From Priapulus caudatus (taxonomy: Eukaryota; Priapulida; Priapulimorpha; Priapulimorphida; Priapulidae), in NCBI RefSeq assembly GCF_000485595.1, contig NW_014577677.1, positions 156,548-185,541 on the forward strand: a stretch of 28,994 bases of DNA, in the 5' to 3' direction. The notes below the pieces were generated by a model. That model searched no databases, was not told where the DNA came from, and worked only from the letters and a program-made list of their open reading frames with translations. Positions 19,800-28,994 of the stretch are shown here, in pieces. A program made the position numbers and the translations under genes. The stretch's first letter is position 1; each line of letters starts with the position of its first letter.

Positions 19800-20027
19800 A
19801 GAGAGAGAGAGAGGGAGAGGAGGAGGAGAGACAGAGAGCAAGAGGGAGGAGGAGAGACAGAGAGCAAGAGGAAGGAGGAGGAGAGACAGAGAGAGAGATA
19901 GGGAGGCACGGAGAGGAGCGAGGAGAGGACAGATAGCGAGAGAGAAGGGAGAAAGAGGAGAGAGAGAGGAGATACAGAGAGGGAGGAGAGACAGATAGAG
20001 AGAGAGAGATGAGGGAGGTAGAACAGA

Positions 20028-20072
<45 letters not shown>

Positions 20073-20110
20073 CGGCGAAGGGCGGAGGAGAGCCAGAGAG
20101 GCAAGAAGGA
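18905..20110 (+). repeat. 1.2-kb polypurine (GA/GGA)n tract
   Basis: Almost uninterrupted purine on the plus strand, mixing (GA)n, GGAGGA, AGAGACAGAGAG and GAGCAAGAGGGAGGAGG higher-order words. The phrase GGAGGAGGAGAGACAGAGAG recurs many times at 19370-19500 and again at 19810-19900. It is prone to triplex (H-DNA) formation. The 448-aa minus frame is Ser-Leu repeat and the 252-aa plus frame is Glu-Arg repeat; neither is a gene. Confidence 0.95.
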
Positions 20111-20629
20111 AAATTGACTTGACAGGTTAACGTTCTCAACTTCATAAGCGTCATCATTAAAATTTGAAATCTGGACAGAGAAGAACATCCGCTATAGGGT
20201 AAAAACTGCTCCAATAAAGAATATATGCAAGCAGTACAGTCGATAAAAGTCCGTAGCCCCCTGTGAATATTTAACTTTATCATCATTTCCCTCAAATCAT
20301 TCATCAGTGAAACCGCTCGGCTGTGCTCATCTCGGGTCTCTTACAACTCAATGTTTTCCTGTTGTTAGAGTCCTGTCCGCTCAGATAAGGTTGCGTCATA
20401 CAGAGGTCCAGTAACATTCTGTCTGGTGTGAACGCCACTCTCCTGCTGTGATAACAACTTCTCATGTTCTTCTCCTGATTTAGTTTTACCGTTAACAACA
20501 GGGTAGTCGAAAGATTTCTTATCCTTTTCCGCTATTCAGATCGTAGTACGTCCCGCTATCTCTACCGATAATTTCACATTTTCGGTGTGAAGAATGTGAG
20601 ATATTCTAAACTGAACTTTCGCACGTCTG
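20111..20629. other. Unassigned stretch between GA tracts
   Basis: Non-repetitive DNA with no supported gene. Confidence 0.4.
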
Positions 20630-20665
20630 TAACTAAGAGAGGAGAGAGAGAGACGAGAGAAGAGA

Positions 20666-20721
<56 letters not shown>

Positions 20722-20741
20722 CGAGAGAGGAGAGAGAGTAA
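20630..20741 (+). repeat. (GA)n microsatellite
   Basis: About 110 bp of GAGAGA, with a pure (AG)n core of more than 40 bp near 20672-20717. Same strand polarity as the larger tract 0.5 kb upstream. Confidence 0.93.
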
Positions 20742-21001
20742 CCAAACGTCGTCACGGTTTGCACCAATGACGCCAACACTGGCCGCCGTTTGTTTTGATG
20801 CTGTCACGTGCAAGGGTCCTACTAACCATACCCCATGGTTCGCAATAAAAGCGATATGTCATTTAGCATCAATATAATTCCCAATATAATATTATATCAA
20901 TATATAGGTTAGGGTATGGTTAGGGTCTATTTATTCTATGCTTTCTATCTAGGGTATCCTTCAGTCTTCTAATAAAGTGTGAAGGTCGCATCTGCACCTA
21001 T

Positions 21002-21077
21002 GCTCTAGTACTATAGCCGCAGGATCGCTGCCCGGCAGGCGCTCGCGGCAGCGATCCTGGGGCTATAGTACTAGAGC
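21002..21077. mobile_element. Short foldback/hairpin element, 31-bp arms
   Basis: Left arm 21002-21032 (GCTCTAGTACTATAGCCGCA...) pairs with right arm 21047-21077 with one mismatch; the loop is 14 bases. The termini GCTCTAGTA.CTATAGCC match the ends of the 12895-13288 element, so both belong to one family. TTAGGG-like words lie nearby at 20907-20930. Confidence 0.9.
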
Positions 21078-21249
21078 TAATCTGGCACCCATAATTCATG
21101 TCGAACAAGGTGACAAAAAAAACATTGGCGCTGCGATTTTATGCATTAGTGGTATGGTAACAAACACGAAGTCGCTGGCGAGGAAGTAGGTTCAAGATGT
21201 ATATTGAGGCGTTCAAAGTGCAGAAACAGATTGACTTTCTTAATCCAGT

Positions 21250-21987
21250 TTAATCCAATCTTGAGGATAGAGTAATTGCAGAAATGGAATCTTCAAACGT
21301 ACCCGAATGAAAGTTTTGCCAGTTTTTGTAGCTGTCCTTGGCATGGCTCCTCTCCGTCGACGTACAGTAGTGTGGCAATGTCGGATATGGTGAGTGCATG
21401 CTGGCTTTGTGTGACGCTGCAGAGCTTGGATGGCTTGACCTGTCAGTCCGAAACCTGTGTTGATCCTCCTCCCGACATTGGAAAGAAATCTGTACGTTAT
21501 ACCGTTGGACTGTCGCCTTAATTATCCTCTGCCCGCAGCCATCTTTTCGAAAGTGTTTTCGGACGCCACGAGCGGTCGGCGAAATGGAAATGTCAGTTTT
21601 CAATCCGATACTGTCAACTGGATACAGTAGGCACGGCTCGTGTGGGTGGTATTTGTTTATAAACAGATTTAGTCTGACTGACTTTCTCCCTCGCTCTCCT
21701 CGTCTCCGTCTCTCGCGGGTGTGGCTCGGACCGCGTCTCATCTCTCTCTTATCTCTCTCTGTCGCCCGCACCTCCTCTTCCTCTGCGCTCAGCGTCTTTC
21801 TCGCTGCACATAAAAAGAATGCTTTGGCTGAGATGATGTGTACGCAACTGCGTATCTTGCATATCTGCGGCGCTAAAAGGTTCAACTCACGCATCGGAGC
21901 TGAAATGTTATGTTGATTAACCGTAGCAACGGACCTCAGATGACGCCAGCAGTGCGTCTGCGGCTCTTTTTTTCTATTGGAGTTCAT
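21250..21987 (-). other. Unrecognised 245-codon reverse-strand open frame
   Basis: Longest non-repetitive open frame outside the ankyrin gene. The product is basic, with a charged middle (AEEEEVRATERDKREMRRG) and a Ser/His-rich end. No domain, signal or membrane segment is recognised. It sits between repeats and its N-terminal side abuts the AAGTGCCTGTGG element end at 21992-22003. It may be a chance frame or a fragment of a mobile-element protein. Confidence 0.2.
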
Positions 21988-21990
21988 TTC

Positions 21991-22105
21991 TAAGTGCCTG
22001 TGGCTTTACCCATTACTGTACTGTCCTGTCGCTCACTTAATGTTAGTATCCTAAGCACGCGTACCACTAAATGAATAATATCTCAGAATAAATTCCATGT
22101 GCAGG
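21991..22105 (+). repeat. Dispersed repeat, copy 2, led by the AAGTGCCTGTGG end
   Basis: AAGTGCCTGTGGC at 21992-22004 is followed by a block matching 1896-1998 (TTTACCCAT, ACTGTCCTGTC, CACTTAATGTTAG, ACTAAATGAATAATATCTC). Confidence 0.8.
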
Positions 22106-22107
22106 CT

Positions 22108-23190
22108 CGCACAATAAGAAAAAAATGTGGTTGTCGCTGCGCACAACCCAGGCATCAATATTCGGGTTGTCCGCAATCAATTATCTGGTTTGTCCAAAAA
22201 ATCCGCACATATCCTATTTCAATCACATAATAACAGGGAGTATACTCATACTCTTGATATACTCCTTATAAGTAATTAGTGATCAGAGAACACGCCAAAA
22301 ACGTGGCGTAGCCAGGATTTTGAACAAGAGGGGCCAAAAAACAGCGGAAGCTGCGCAAAATAGGTGCGATGACTAATATTTTTACTGGCGTCCTACCGCT
22401 CTCCCTCTCACACACCCTATGGGTCCTCTACACGTCCTCAGCTCTGCCAATCTTTGTTTTGGACCCACTGCGAAACAAGCAACATTGTTTGTTATGTGTG
22501 TTCTGCTGCCCCACAGAGAGATATGCTAATTGTTCAGTGGGGGGGTCTAGAATTCCCGCAAGGAGGGGGGTAAAAAGACAGGCGGGGGGTAGTGGGGTCC
22601 TCCCAGAAAATTTTGAAACTTGCTGGTTTGCTGGTTCCAATCGAGTTCACGCTCTGCATAACTCAGAGGAAACCTGACGATATATCCAGTTTTTGGAAAA
22701 TAAGCAGACTGTGCGCCATATTTTTATATTTTTCACACGATTTAATTTACGATTAGATTTCCTTGATGAGGCTAGAAAACACTCGGATTGAAGTATGGAA
22801 AATGGAACATTATGTGTGCCAGCTAGCCTACACCGAGTTTGGTTGGGATTGATTCTCAGTGTCAGATGCAAAATATGAAAGCAAAAGGTATAACACGCAT
22901 AGATTACATTGGGTACGTATAACACAAGCGTAAGATAAGATAGCCGAGTCGGTTTTAGAGTTAGTGTTAGGGTTAGGGCTTGGGTTTATGATAGCTGCTA
23001 TGGCGCAATGCAGGCCGATCGACAGGCGAACGAAATTCGAATTCGCAGTCAGGAATATATTAAATAAGTGGCATTTTTTCGTCGAACTTTTTTTCTTAGT
23101 TGTCTCACGCGGACCATGTCTCAGATCTGGTTACGCGTTGTCCTGCGCAAATTTCGGTTGTCGTCGCGCACACCGCAAACCGCTTATTTC
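22108..23190 (+). mobile_element. ~1-kb dispersed element, copy 1 (partner 26319-27312)
   Basis: Collinear with 26319-27312: AATAAGAAAAAAATGTGGTT, TGCCAATCTTTGTTTTGGA-type block, CAGAAAATTTTGAAA, TTGCTG.TTTGCTGGTTCCA, ATGTCTCAGA and GCAAATTTCGGTTGTCG. Interrupted by extra sequence, including TTAGGG-like words at 22955-22984. No transposase seen. Confidence 0.85.
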
Positions 23191-23703
23191 GAGCGACTGT
23201 ATTTATATATATATATATCATAATTATAAATACATATTAAAAATAATACAAATTGCATTAATAGTATACCAAATGAATAAGAGATCAATAATTGACCAAT
23301 TTATTAATCACTGTGGATTTTCTGGTTTTGCCGTCTTCAGTTTTTATGCCCTAAGCCATCTTTAATGATTTTACGACGTGAAGACGTTTTTTCCAATGGA
23401 CAATATATAAATAATCAAGAACTTGATGAGGAGCAGCCCTTCGTGCCCTTGGCAATGCCACTAGTAGTAGTACGACTTCAAGTAGTATGCTGTACTGTGT
23501 GCATACCTTGTTTTCACTGACGTCTGCTGAACGACAAGGGTACACACCATTATCAATGGGGGGCTCACAATATGTTGAAATTAAACATATATATGCTTAA
23601 CCAACATGAAAATGACCATAATGAGAAACAACGAACATTTTCCCACTAAATAATCGGTCTGCTAACGCTATTCGTCTTCGAATTTTACACAAGGGAAATA
23701 TAG
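23191..23703. other. AT-rich unassigned stretch
   Basis: Short (TA)n at 23205-23217. GAATTTTACACAAGGGAAAT at 23679-23698 duplicates a motif inside the neighbouring MITE (GAATTTTACACAAGGGAGAT at 23758-23777). No gene. Confidence 0.45.
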
Positions 23704-23705
23704 TA

Positions 23706-24126
23706 ATACGTTAGATGGCGTGATGAGCGCTAACAACATGGCTAACAAAATAAAATTGAATTTTACACAAGGGAGATATTGCATGCTCACTTCGAAACTC
23801 CGAACACGCGCACTCGAAACTCCGAGTTTACTCGTTCCAAAATTGACCGTTTTTTTGCTGGCGGCGCCACCGTCCAATGGCACTGGGAAATTTCATGTTA
23901 AAATATGACTATTTCTTACACTAGATGGCGCCAAAGAGTCATTAACACAGTGCCATTGGACGGTGGCGCCGCCAGCGAAAAAGCGGTCAATTTTGGAACG
24001 AGTAAACTTTAAGTTTCGAGTGCGCGTGTTCGGAGTTTCGAAGTGAGCATGCAATATCTCCCTTGTGTAAAATTCAATTTCGTTTTGTTAGCCATGGTTT
24101 AGCGATCATCACGCCAACTAATGTAT
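23706..24126. mobile_element. 421-bp MITE with ~180-bp terminal inverted repeats
   Basis: Left arm 23706-23885 and right arm 23948-24126 are nearly complementary. Shared phrases are GGCGTGATGA, AATTTTACACAAGGGAGATA, TTGCATGCTCACTTCGAA, CCAAAATTGACCG and GGCGGCGCCACCGTCCAATG. TA flanks both ends (23704-23705 and 24127-24128). The loop of about 62 bp carries TAGATGGCGCC. No transposase, so non-autonomous. Confidence 0.92.
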
Positions 24127-24210
24127 TAAGTTTCAAGTGAGCTATATATCATATGTATGAGAATGAGCTATATATGAGCTATATATGTATGAGAATGTAT
24201 TAAGTATTAA

Positions 24211-25278
24211 GTCTGTGTTAACGGCAGCATGTCGGATGTGGCCGCTGTCACATCGGGTATACCCCAAGGTTCAGTGCTTGGTCCACTGCTGTTCTTATCC
24301 TTTATAAATGATTTGTTGGCGGAAACTGACCCTTCTACTTCTATTCGCCTCTTTGCTGACGACGCTGTACTGTACCGCACCATCTACAATAAGAGTGACC
24401 AGTTAGCCCTCCAGAGGGTCCTTACTCGTACTGAGAAGTGGCACCATCATGGGTATGTCATTCAGTACAGAAAAGTGTAAATTCTTCGCATTAGCTCGCT
24501 CCAAATCACCCTTGACTTTTACTTACTGTCGTTTATCATAAATATCTAATCTCTTACCCCTAACCACTTACAAATATTTGGGTGTTATTATTAGTAACAG
24601 ACTCTTGCGGCTGGAATGCCCACAATTGACTACCCTTTGTAAGAAAGCGTCCCGATCTTTCGGCATGCTACGGCGTAATCTTAGCTTTGCTGACTCGAAA
24701 ACTCGGGTGCTAGCTTGCAAAACTATGGTTCTGCCCACATATTAGAAATATGCTTCACCAGCCTGGTGGCCGCCTATAGACTTCGAACTGCTCCTAGCCT
24801 TGGACACCATTGTCAGCAAAAGCTGGCGAGATGGGTGCTCCAGAATTCTATGATGATAGTACTGGATGTTGTTTTGGCTGCGTCTTGAATGGCCTCCCCT
24901 TCGTGTGCCCGCTTTCTTCACTCAAACTCATACACTTTCTATAAAAATTTACTCAATGGTGAGATGAAAAATTGGGCATTGCCTGCCTTGCTTAATGAAG
25001 CCTGTTCGCTGCATCCCGCTCATCTGAGCGTGGATCACTCGTTTTCGGCAATGTCACTAAGACTTCTAAGGATCCCTTAAGTTCTAGCTTCTTTGTCTCT
25101 GTGATTTCGTATTGGAATTCACTGCCTTCATCCTTGGTAAATTAGCAAATTCCAACTTTTTTTCCGCTGGGCGATTCGCCAGTGTGGTATCTAACGCGAC
25201 TTGATCCACTCTCCTCCATCTTCGTTATAGTCTCGCAGGACTTTTGAGATTATCACTTATGAGGTATGAGGTATGAGG
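24211..25278 (+). pseudogene. Degraded non-LTR retrotransposon reverse transcriptase fragment
   Basis: 5'-truncated at about 24211. The frame from 24229 holds the RT motifs SGIPQGSVLGPLLF, FINDL and LFADDAVLYR (the [F/Y]xDD catalytic box). The similarity then continues in shifted frames (SFSTEKCKF, TYKYLGVIIS, CKKASRSFGMLRRN, PTY*KYASPAWWPP) and reaches a typical C-terminal SVISYWNSLPSSLV near 25099-25140, so there are several frameshifts and stops. It is followed by (ATGAGGT)3-like repeats at 25258-25278, as expected of the 3' tail of CR1/L2-like elements. Endonuclease and 5' parts are absent. Inactive remnant; the clade call is tentative. Confidence 0.9.
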
Positions 25279-25389
25279 TTTAAGTGAGTAAGTTTTTATT
25301 TCAAGCATAAAATGCTTGCGTGAATGCGGTGGACAATGTTTGTTTACATTCTAAATGTAAATGTTGGCGTCTTCGACATCGTAGTGGCA

Positions 25390-26265
25390 CCACAGGCGCA
25401 GGCACTCTGAAGCATTTCAACTGGGTTTGTCTATATTCAGGCCGGTACAGGAGATAATTTGCATACTTTGTCACGTGGTTTGTGTTATAAGCCCAATCAG
25501 AGTGTAAATCGCGGTGAGAAGGAGGGGAGAAGCTGGCGGAGACGGGGAGAAGGGAGTAGGTGGTGGAGGCGGGGGAGAAAGCTGGTGGAGGAAGGAGGAG
25601 GGGAGAAGCTGGGGAGGAGGTGGTGGAGAAGGAGGAAGGTGGTGGAGAAGGTGGGCAGGGAGGTGGCCCTTCTCCCTGGCACACCTTCTCCCTTCTCCAC
25701 CACCTTCCCACCACCGTTCACCACCTCGCTCCTTCCTGCCACGCAGTCGCTTCTGTCCGCTTCTTCCCTTTCTTCATTCTGCCATCCAGCTTTCTCCCCT
25801 CCTCTTCTCCACCAGCTTCTCCTTCTGCTCCGCCTCCTTCTCCACGCAGCCTTATCCCCTCCCTCTTTTCCACCACTTTTCCCTTCTCCCCTTCCCTCCT
25901 TCTTCACACCAGCTTCTCGCCCCTGCCTTCTCCACTAGCTTCTCCCTCTCCTCCACCACCTTCTCGCTTCTCCTCCGTCCTTCTCGCCACCAGCTTTCTC
26001 CCCTCCCTCCTTCCTCGCACCACTTGCTCCCTTCTCCCCTTTCCTCGCTTTCCACCAGCTTCTCCCTCTCTCCTTCTCCACCACTTCTCCTTCTCACCCT
26101 TCCTCCTCCTTCACCATCTTCTTCACAGCTTGAATTGACAGTCACGACCGACAAGCGTTACTCTGATTGGTTATTAACACCAAACGCAAGCGTGATAAAA
26201 ATATGCAAATTAATCTCCTGTAAGCCGGCCTGAAATATAGACAAACGCGCATTTCAACTGTAAAG
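25390..26265. mobile_element. Large foldback element with purine/pyrimidine strand-switch core
   Basis: Outer arms 25413-25500 and 26165-26258 are inverted repeats (TCTATATTCAGGCCGG, ACAGGAGATAATTTGCATA, CCAATCAGAG and complements). Between them 25515-25665 is GGAGAAG-type purine and 25680-26125 is CTTCTCC-type pyrimidine, with a self-complementary switch around 25650-25695 (GGTGGCCCTTCTCCCTGGC). The pyrimidine arm is about three times longer than the purine arm. Left edge carries CAGTTGAAATGCTTCA / AGTGCCTG in reverse. Resembles FB/Galileo-type foldbacks with tandem repeats in their arms. Confidence 0.88.
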
Positions 26266-26318
26266 CACGAACGCCGCGCCATTCGCCGTAACACTGACAC
26301 AGTAAATATATATATATT

Positions 26319-27312
26319 TCAGTGCTCGACGAATAAGAAAAAAAATGTGGTTGTCCTGGCGGACACCAGGCATCAAAATCGGGTTCTGTCCGCAACCATT
26401 TCTGGTTGCCCGCCGAAAAAAATAATCCCCAAATTGCCTATTTTCAATCACATAAATAATATGGTCAGAGGAAAACACCCAAAAACCTGGTGTAGCAGGA
26501 TTTTTTTTAACAAAGGGGGCCAACCAACAGCGAACTGCAGCAAATAGTGGATGACTTAATATTTTAATGGCTCTCTGCTGACCCTCTCCACACCTAGCGG
26601 CTCCTCTACCTTCTCTGGCAATCTTTGTTTTTGGTGTCCATGGCGAAAGGCGACATTTTTTGTTGCATTGTTCTCTGCTGCCCAAGAATATGTAATTGTT
26701 CAGCCATGGCGGATCTAGATTTCCAAGGGGACGGGGTGAAAAAAAGCGGGGGGGGGGTTAAATTGGGGGTCCTCGCCAGAAAATTTTGAAAATGTAGATC
26801 GGCAGGAGATATGGTATTTGCGGCACTTTTGAGTAGCATGTTCAGCCTTCATTCTGACTACGACAATTCTCTTTTTTTACACTTTGCAGATCAACAATGA
26901 TCGATGACGTTTCCCCACTGTTGTTTTTGTTTTGCATGGGCAAAGCCATCGGAAATTCAAAAATAATATGGAATAAAAATACCAAAATGTAGGGTGCAAC
27001 TTGCTGATTTGCTGGTTCCAAATCGAGTTCCCCTCTCAATAAAAAGAAAACCTGACCATAATACCATGTTGGATAATAGCAGTGCCTGGTACTGCGTCGC
27101 TTTCCCACACCCATAGATTAATGCGGGCCCGCAGGCTATAAGTGCTCTTGGGAGAACGCCGCCTGAGAAAAACATAAATAAATGTGCGTTTTTCGTCACA
27201 GTTTTTGCTTGGTTGTCCACGGCGGACATGTCTCAGAATGGTTAGGTTTGTCCGGCGCAAATTCTGGTTGTCGTTCTGGACCAACCGGACCAACGCTTAT
27301 GTTTTGAGCACT
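26319..27312 (+). mobile_element. ~1-kb dispersed element, copy 2
   Basis: Second and more compact copy of the 22108-23190 family. Possible imperfect terminal inverted repeats: AGTGCTCGACGAATAAG at 26321 and the complement of CTTATGTTTTGAGCACT at 27312. Subterminal GGTTGTC..GCGGACA words recur at both ends in opposite orientation. It includes G-run segments and GTGTAGCAGGATTTT / CATGGCGGATCTAGA junctions of possibly nested insertions. Non-coding. Confidence 0.8.
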
Positions 27313-27427
27313 TGGTAAGTTTATATATTATGATATTTTTATTTTATATATTTTTTATATTTGTATATTATGCATAGTATATCTTTATGTGTCAGTGTAC
27401 GGCGCAACTGGCGGCGGCGTGTGTTTA
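27313..27427. other. AT-rich spacer
   Basis: TATTTTATATATTTTTTATA-type low complexity. No feature. Confidence 0.5.
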
Positions 27428-28197
27428 CAGTTGAAATGCTTCAAGTGCCTGTGACCCGCGGCCATTGCTCACTGCAGCAGTGACTTTAATATATATTAGC
27501 AGGTAGGCAAAGCGCCTCGACTCCAATCCTCCTTCACCCTCGCTGGATTTACACACGATTACAAGAACAACAGACACAATCCATTCTACTTCCATCTTTG
27601 TTTGCAATTCAACAGACAGTGTTCCGTTGTTAGAAATGATAGACTGTCTCTGTTTCGTAACCGAGCTCTGTCACACGAAATCACACAAACACTCGGGCAA
27701 ATCCGAGCGTTCGGTAAACGTTGCGCGGTTCAAGTGTAACTGTCTGCCCGAATCAGGAAACACGCTAGGGCGGCACTATTAAAATTGCGTGCATTTCGTA
27801 GCGCTCGCCACGTGGGAACGTTTTTGCACCGCTTCGCAATGGCGAGAGCTCGTAGCGGGAGGTGGAAGCAGCGTGGTGCTTCCGCAAAATGCAATGGCGC
27901 CGCTATAGGCCATGTATCGTTGCAGACATTTACATTGAGCCGCGCAACGTCTAGCGACACGCTCGAATTTTCGCCAGTGTTTGTGTGAATTTCGCGTGAC
28001 AGAGCTTCGTTTATGCAAGCAGAGACAGTCTATATTTCTAACAAGTGAAGCACTGTTGTTGAAAAATTGAAACAAAGATGGAGTAGAATGGTTGGTCTTT
28101 GTCTGTAATCGTGTGAAATTCATCGAGCGTGCGAGCGATTGGAAGTCGAGCGCGCTTTCCTACGCTGCTATATTAACCACAGGCACTTTGGGAACGT
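27428..28197. mobile_element. ~770-bp foldback element, AAGTGCCTGTG ends
   Basis: Left arm from 27428 (CAGTTGAAATGCTTCAAGTG) and right arm ending about 28197 pair with moderate divergence. Landmarks are CCATTCTACT.CCATCTTTG, TTGTTAGAAAT.ATAGACTGT, AGCTCTGTCAC.CGAAAT and ACGTTGCGCGG.TCAA with complements. The symmetry centre is near 27815. No coding capacity recognised. Confidence 0.88.
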
Positions 28198-28660
28198 CCT
28201 CAATAAAAAAAATAATGGTAAATAAACATGAAATGTACCAAAGAAGTTCTTAATGTTTCTCTAGCGCTACGGTCTATTTCAACGCTGTGAATGCCGGTCA
28301 AGACTGCTCATGCTGAACAACACAGGGACAAATACCCGTATGCCCGCCCTGCGCTTGTGCAGCGTGGCACAAACAACATGATAAGAGAGGTTCCAAGTTG
28401 TTATTCATGTCTGCTTGTCTCCTTGTTCTTCAGCAAGTTTCTACTTATTCATGTTGTTTTGTGGCACGCTGCACAGCGGCGGGAGGGCATACGGTGTATT
28501 TGTGTGTTGGCTAGATGAGCATTTGACCGGGCATTTCAGCAGGTGAAATGAGAGTAGGCCGCTAGAGAAACATTAAGAGCTTCTTTGGTACATTTCCATG
28601 TTTTATTTACCATTAATTTTTTTTTATTGAGACGTTCCCAGAGTGCGCCTGTGGATATAA
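28178..28660. mobile_element. ~480-bp foldback element abutting the previous one
   Basis: CCACAGGCACTTTGGGAACG at 28178 pairs with CGTTCCCAGAGTGCGCCTGTGG ending at 28654. Arms continue through TGGTAAATAAACATG.AAATG, CTTAATGTTTCTCTAGCG, GTATGCCCGCC and GTGCAGCGTG.CACAAA to a centre near 28420. The first 20 bases are shared with the end of the preceding foldback. Confidence 0.9.
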
Positions 28661-28669
28661 CAGTCACTG

Positions 28670-28875
28670 TGGGCACAGTGGAGCAATGGCGTTGCGTAGT
28701 GTGTGTGCATAGAGCAATTTACCGGAAATTGACCAGAACACTCGGCACTAATAGGTGAAAGAGAGTATAGAAACATTGAGAATTTCGTAGTAGCTACTAC
28801 TAGTATTAGAGATTTCGTATTTATTTAGCATATATATTTTATTGAAACGTTTCAAGTGCCTGTGATCTGGTAGTA
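28670..28875 (+). repeat. Dispersed repeat, copy 2 (partner 9851-10060)
   Basis: Matches 9851-10060 with an extra CTACTACTAGTATTAGAGAT stretch near 28793-28812. Ends TTGAAACGTTTCAAGTGCC + TGTG at 28842-28864. Confidence 0.85.
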
Positions 28876-28994
28876 ACATATTTACATATATAGTATTACT
28901 GACCATAAGTCTTTGCAAAGTCCCATGAGTATATAGGCCTATAAGCAATAGCCCGACTAGGCCTGTACGACGGATTGTCTATTCTATTGTAATT
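28876..28994. other. Unassigned window edge
   Basis: AT-rich DNA with TATAGGCCTATA; nothing assigned. Confidence 0.4.

Noticed and set aside
18842-20188. 448-residue Ser-Leu reverse frame and 252-residue Glu-Arg forward frame
   Set aside because: Direct translation of a (GA/GGA)n tract; no codon structure independent of the repeat.
25459-26233. Ser-Pro-rich 159-239 residue frames
   Set aside because: They translate the polypurine/polypyrimidine core of the foldback element.

Overview
The window looks like nuclear DNA of an animal, probably a repeat-rich marine invertebrate. The grounds are one spliced ankyrin-repeat gene with a GT-AG intron and a SOCS box (a metazoan domain combination), TTAGGG-type telomere-like repeats, a degraded non-LTR retrotransposon, TA-target MITEs and very long simple repeats. 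Frequent TAGGCCTA-like words and G/C homopolymer runs recall deuterostome marine invertebrates, but this is an impression; no phylum can be fixed from the sequence alone. I see no bacterial operon, rRNA or CRISPR.

Layout. 1-2450: CA/CG microsatellite, a 91-bp-period direct repeat and otherwise unassigned DNA. 2523-5726: the only convincing host gene, about 929 aa in two exons (2523-4730 and 5145-5726). It has about 21 regular ankyrin repeats, several irregular ones, and a C-terminal SOCS/BC box, so it is an ASB-type candidate adaptor for Elongin B/C-Cullin ubiquitin ligases. Its ankyrin exon has grown by recent tandem duplication of an alternating two-type module. 5734-8518: a ~600 bp segment starting just after the stop codon is repeated 1.6 kb downstream. 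The second copy carries a clean 541-bp TA-target MITE whose empty site is preserved in the first copy. 8830-12200: GT/GC simple repeat and a 1.9 kb alternating purine-pyrimidine minisatellite. 12364-13462 and 15786-16063: foldback elements associated with telomere-like repeats, one region including a tRNA-derived sequence. 13466-18000: G/C-run-rich interspersed repeats, including a ~650 bp family present in both orientations. 18905-20110 and 20630-20741: polypurine GA tracts. 21002-21077: a near-perfect hairpin sharing its ends with the 12895-13288 element. 22108-23190 and 26319-27312: two copies of a ~1 kb repeat. 23706-24126: long-inverted-repeat MITE. 24211-25278: degraded reverse-transcriptase element with a 3' microsatellite tail. 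25390-26265: a large foldback element whose core switches from polypurine to polypyrimidine. 27428-28660: two abutting foldbacks.

How it fits together. Apart from the ankyrin-SOCS gene the window is an archive of non-autonomous mobile elements and simple repeats. The most informative signals are a recurring element end (core AAGTGCCTGTG) seen at seven places, the coupling of foldback elements to telomere-like repeats, and the gene's two-type ankyrin expansion. All boundaries of repeats are by eye and approximate unless stated.
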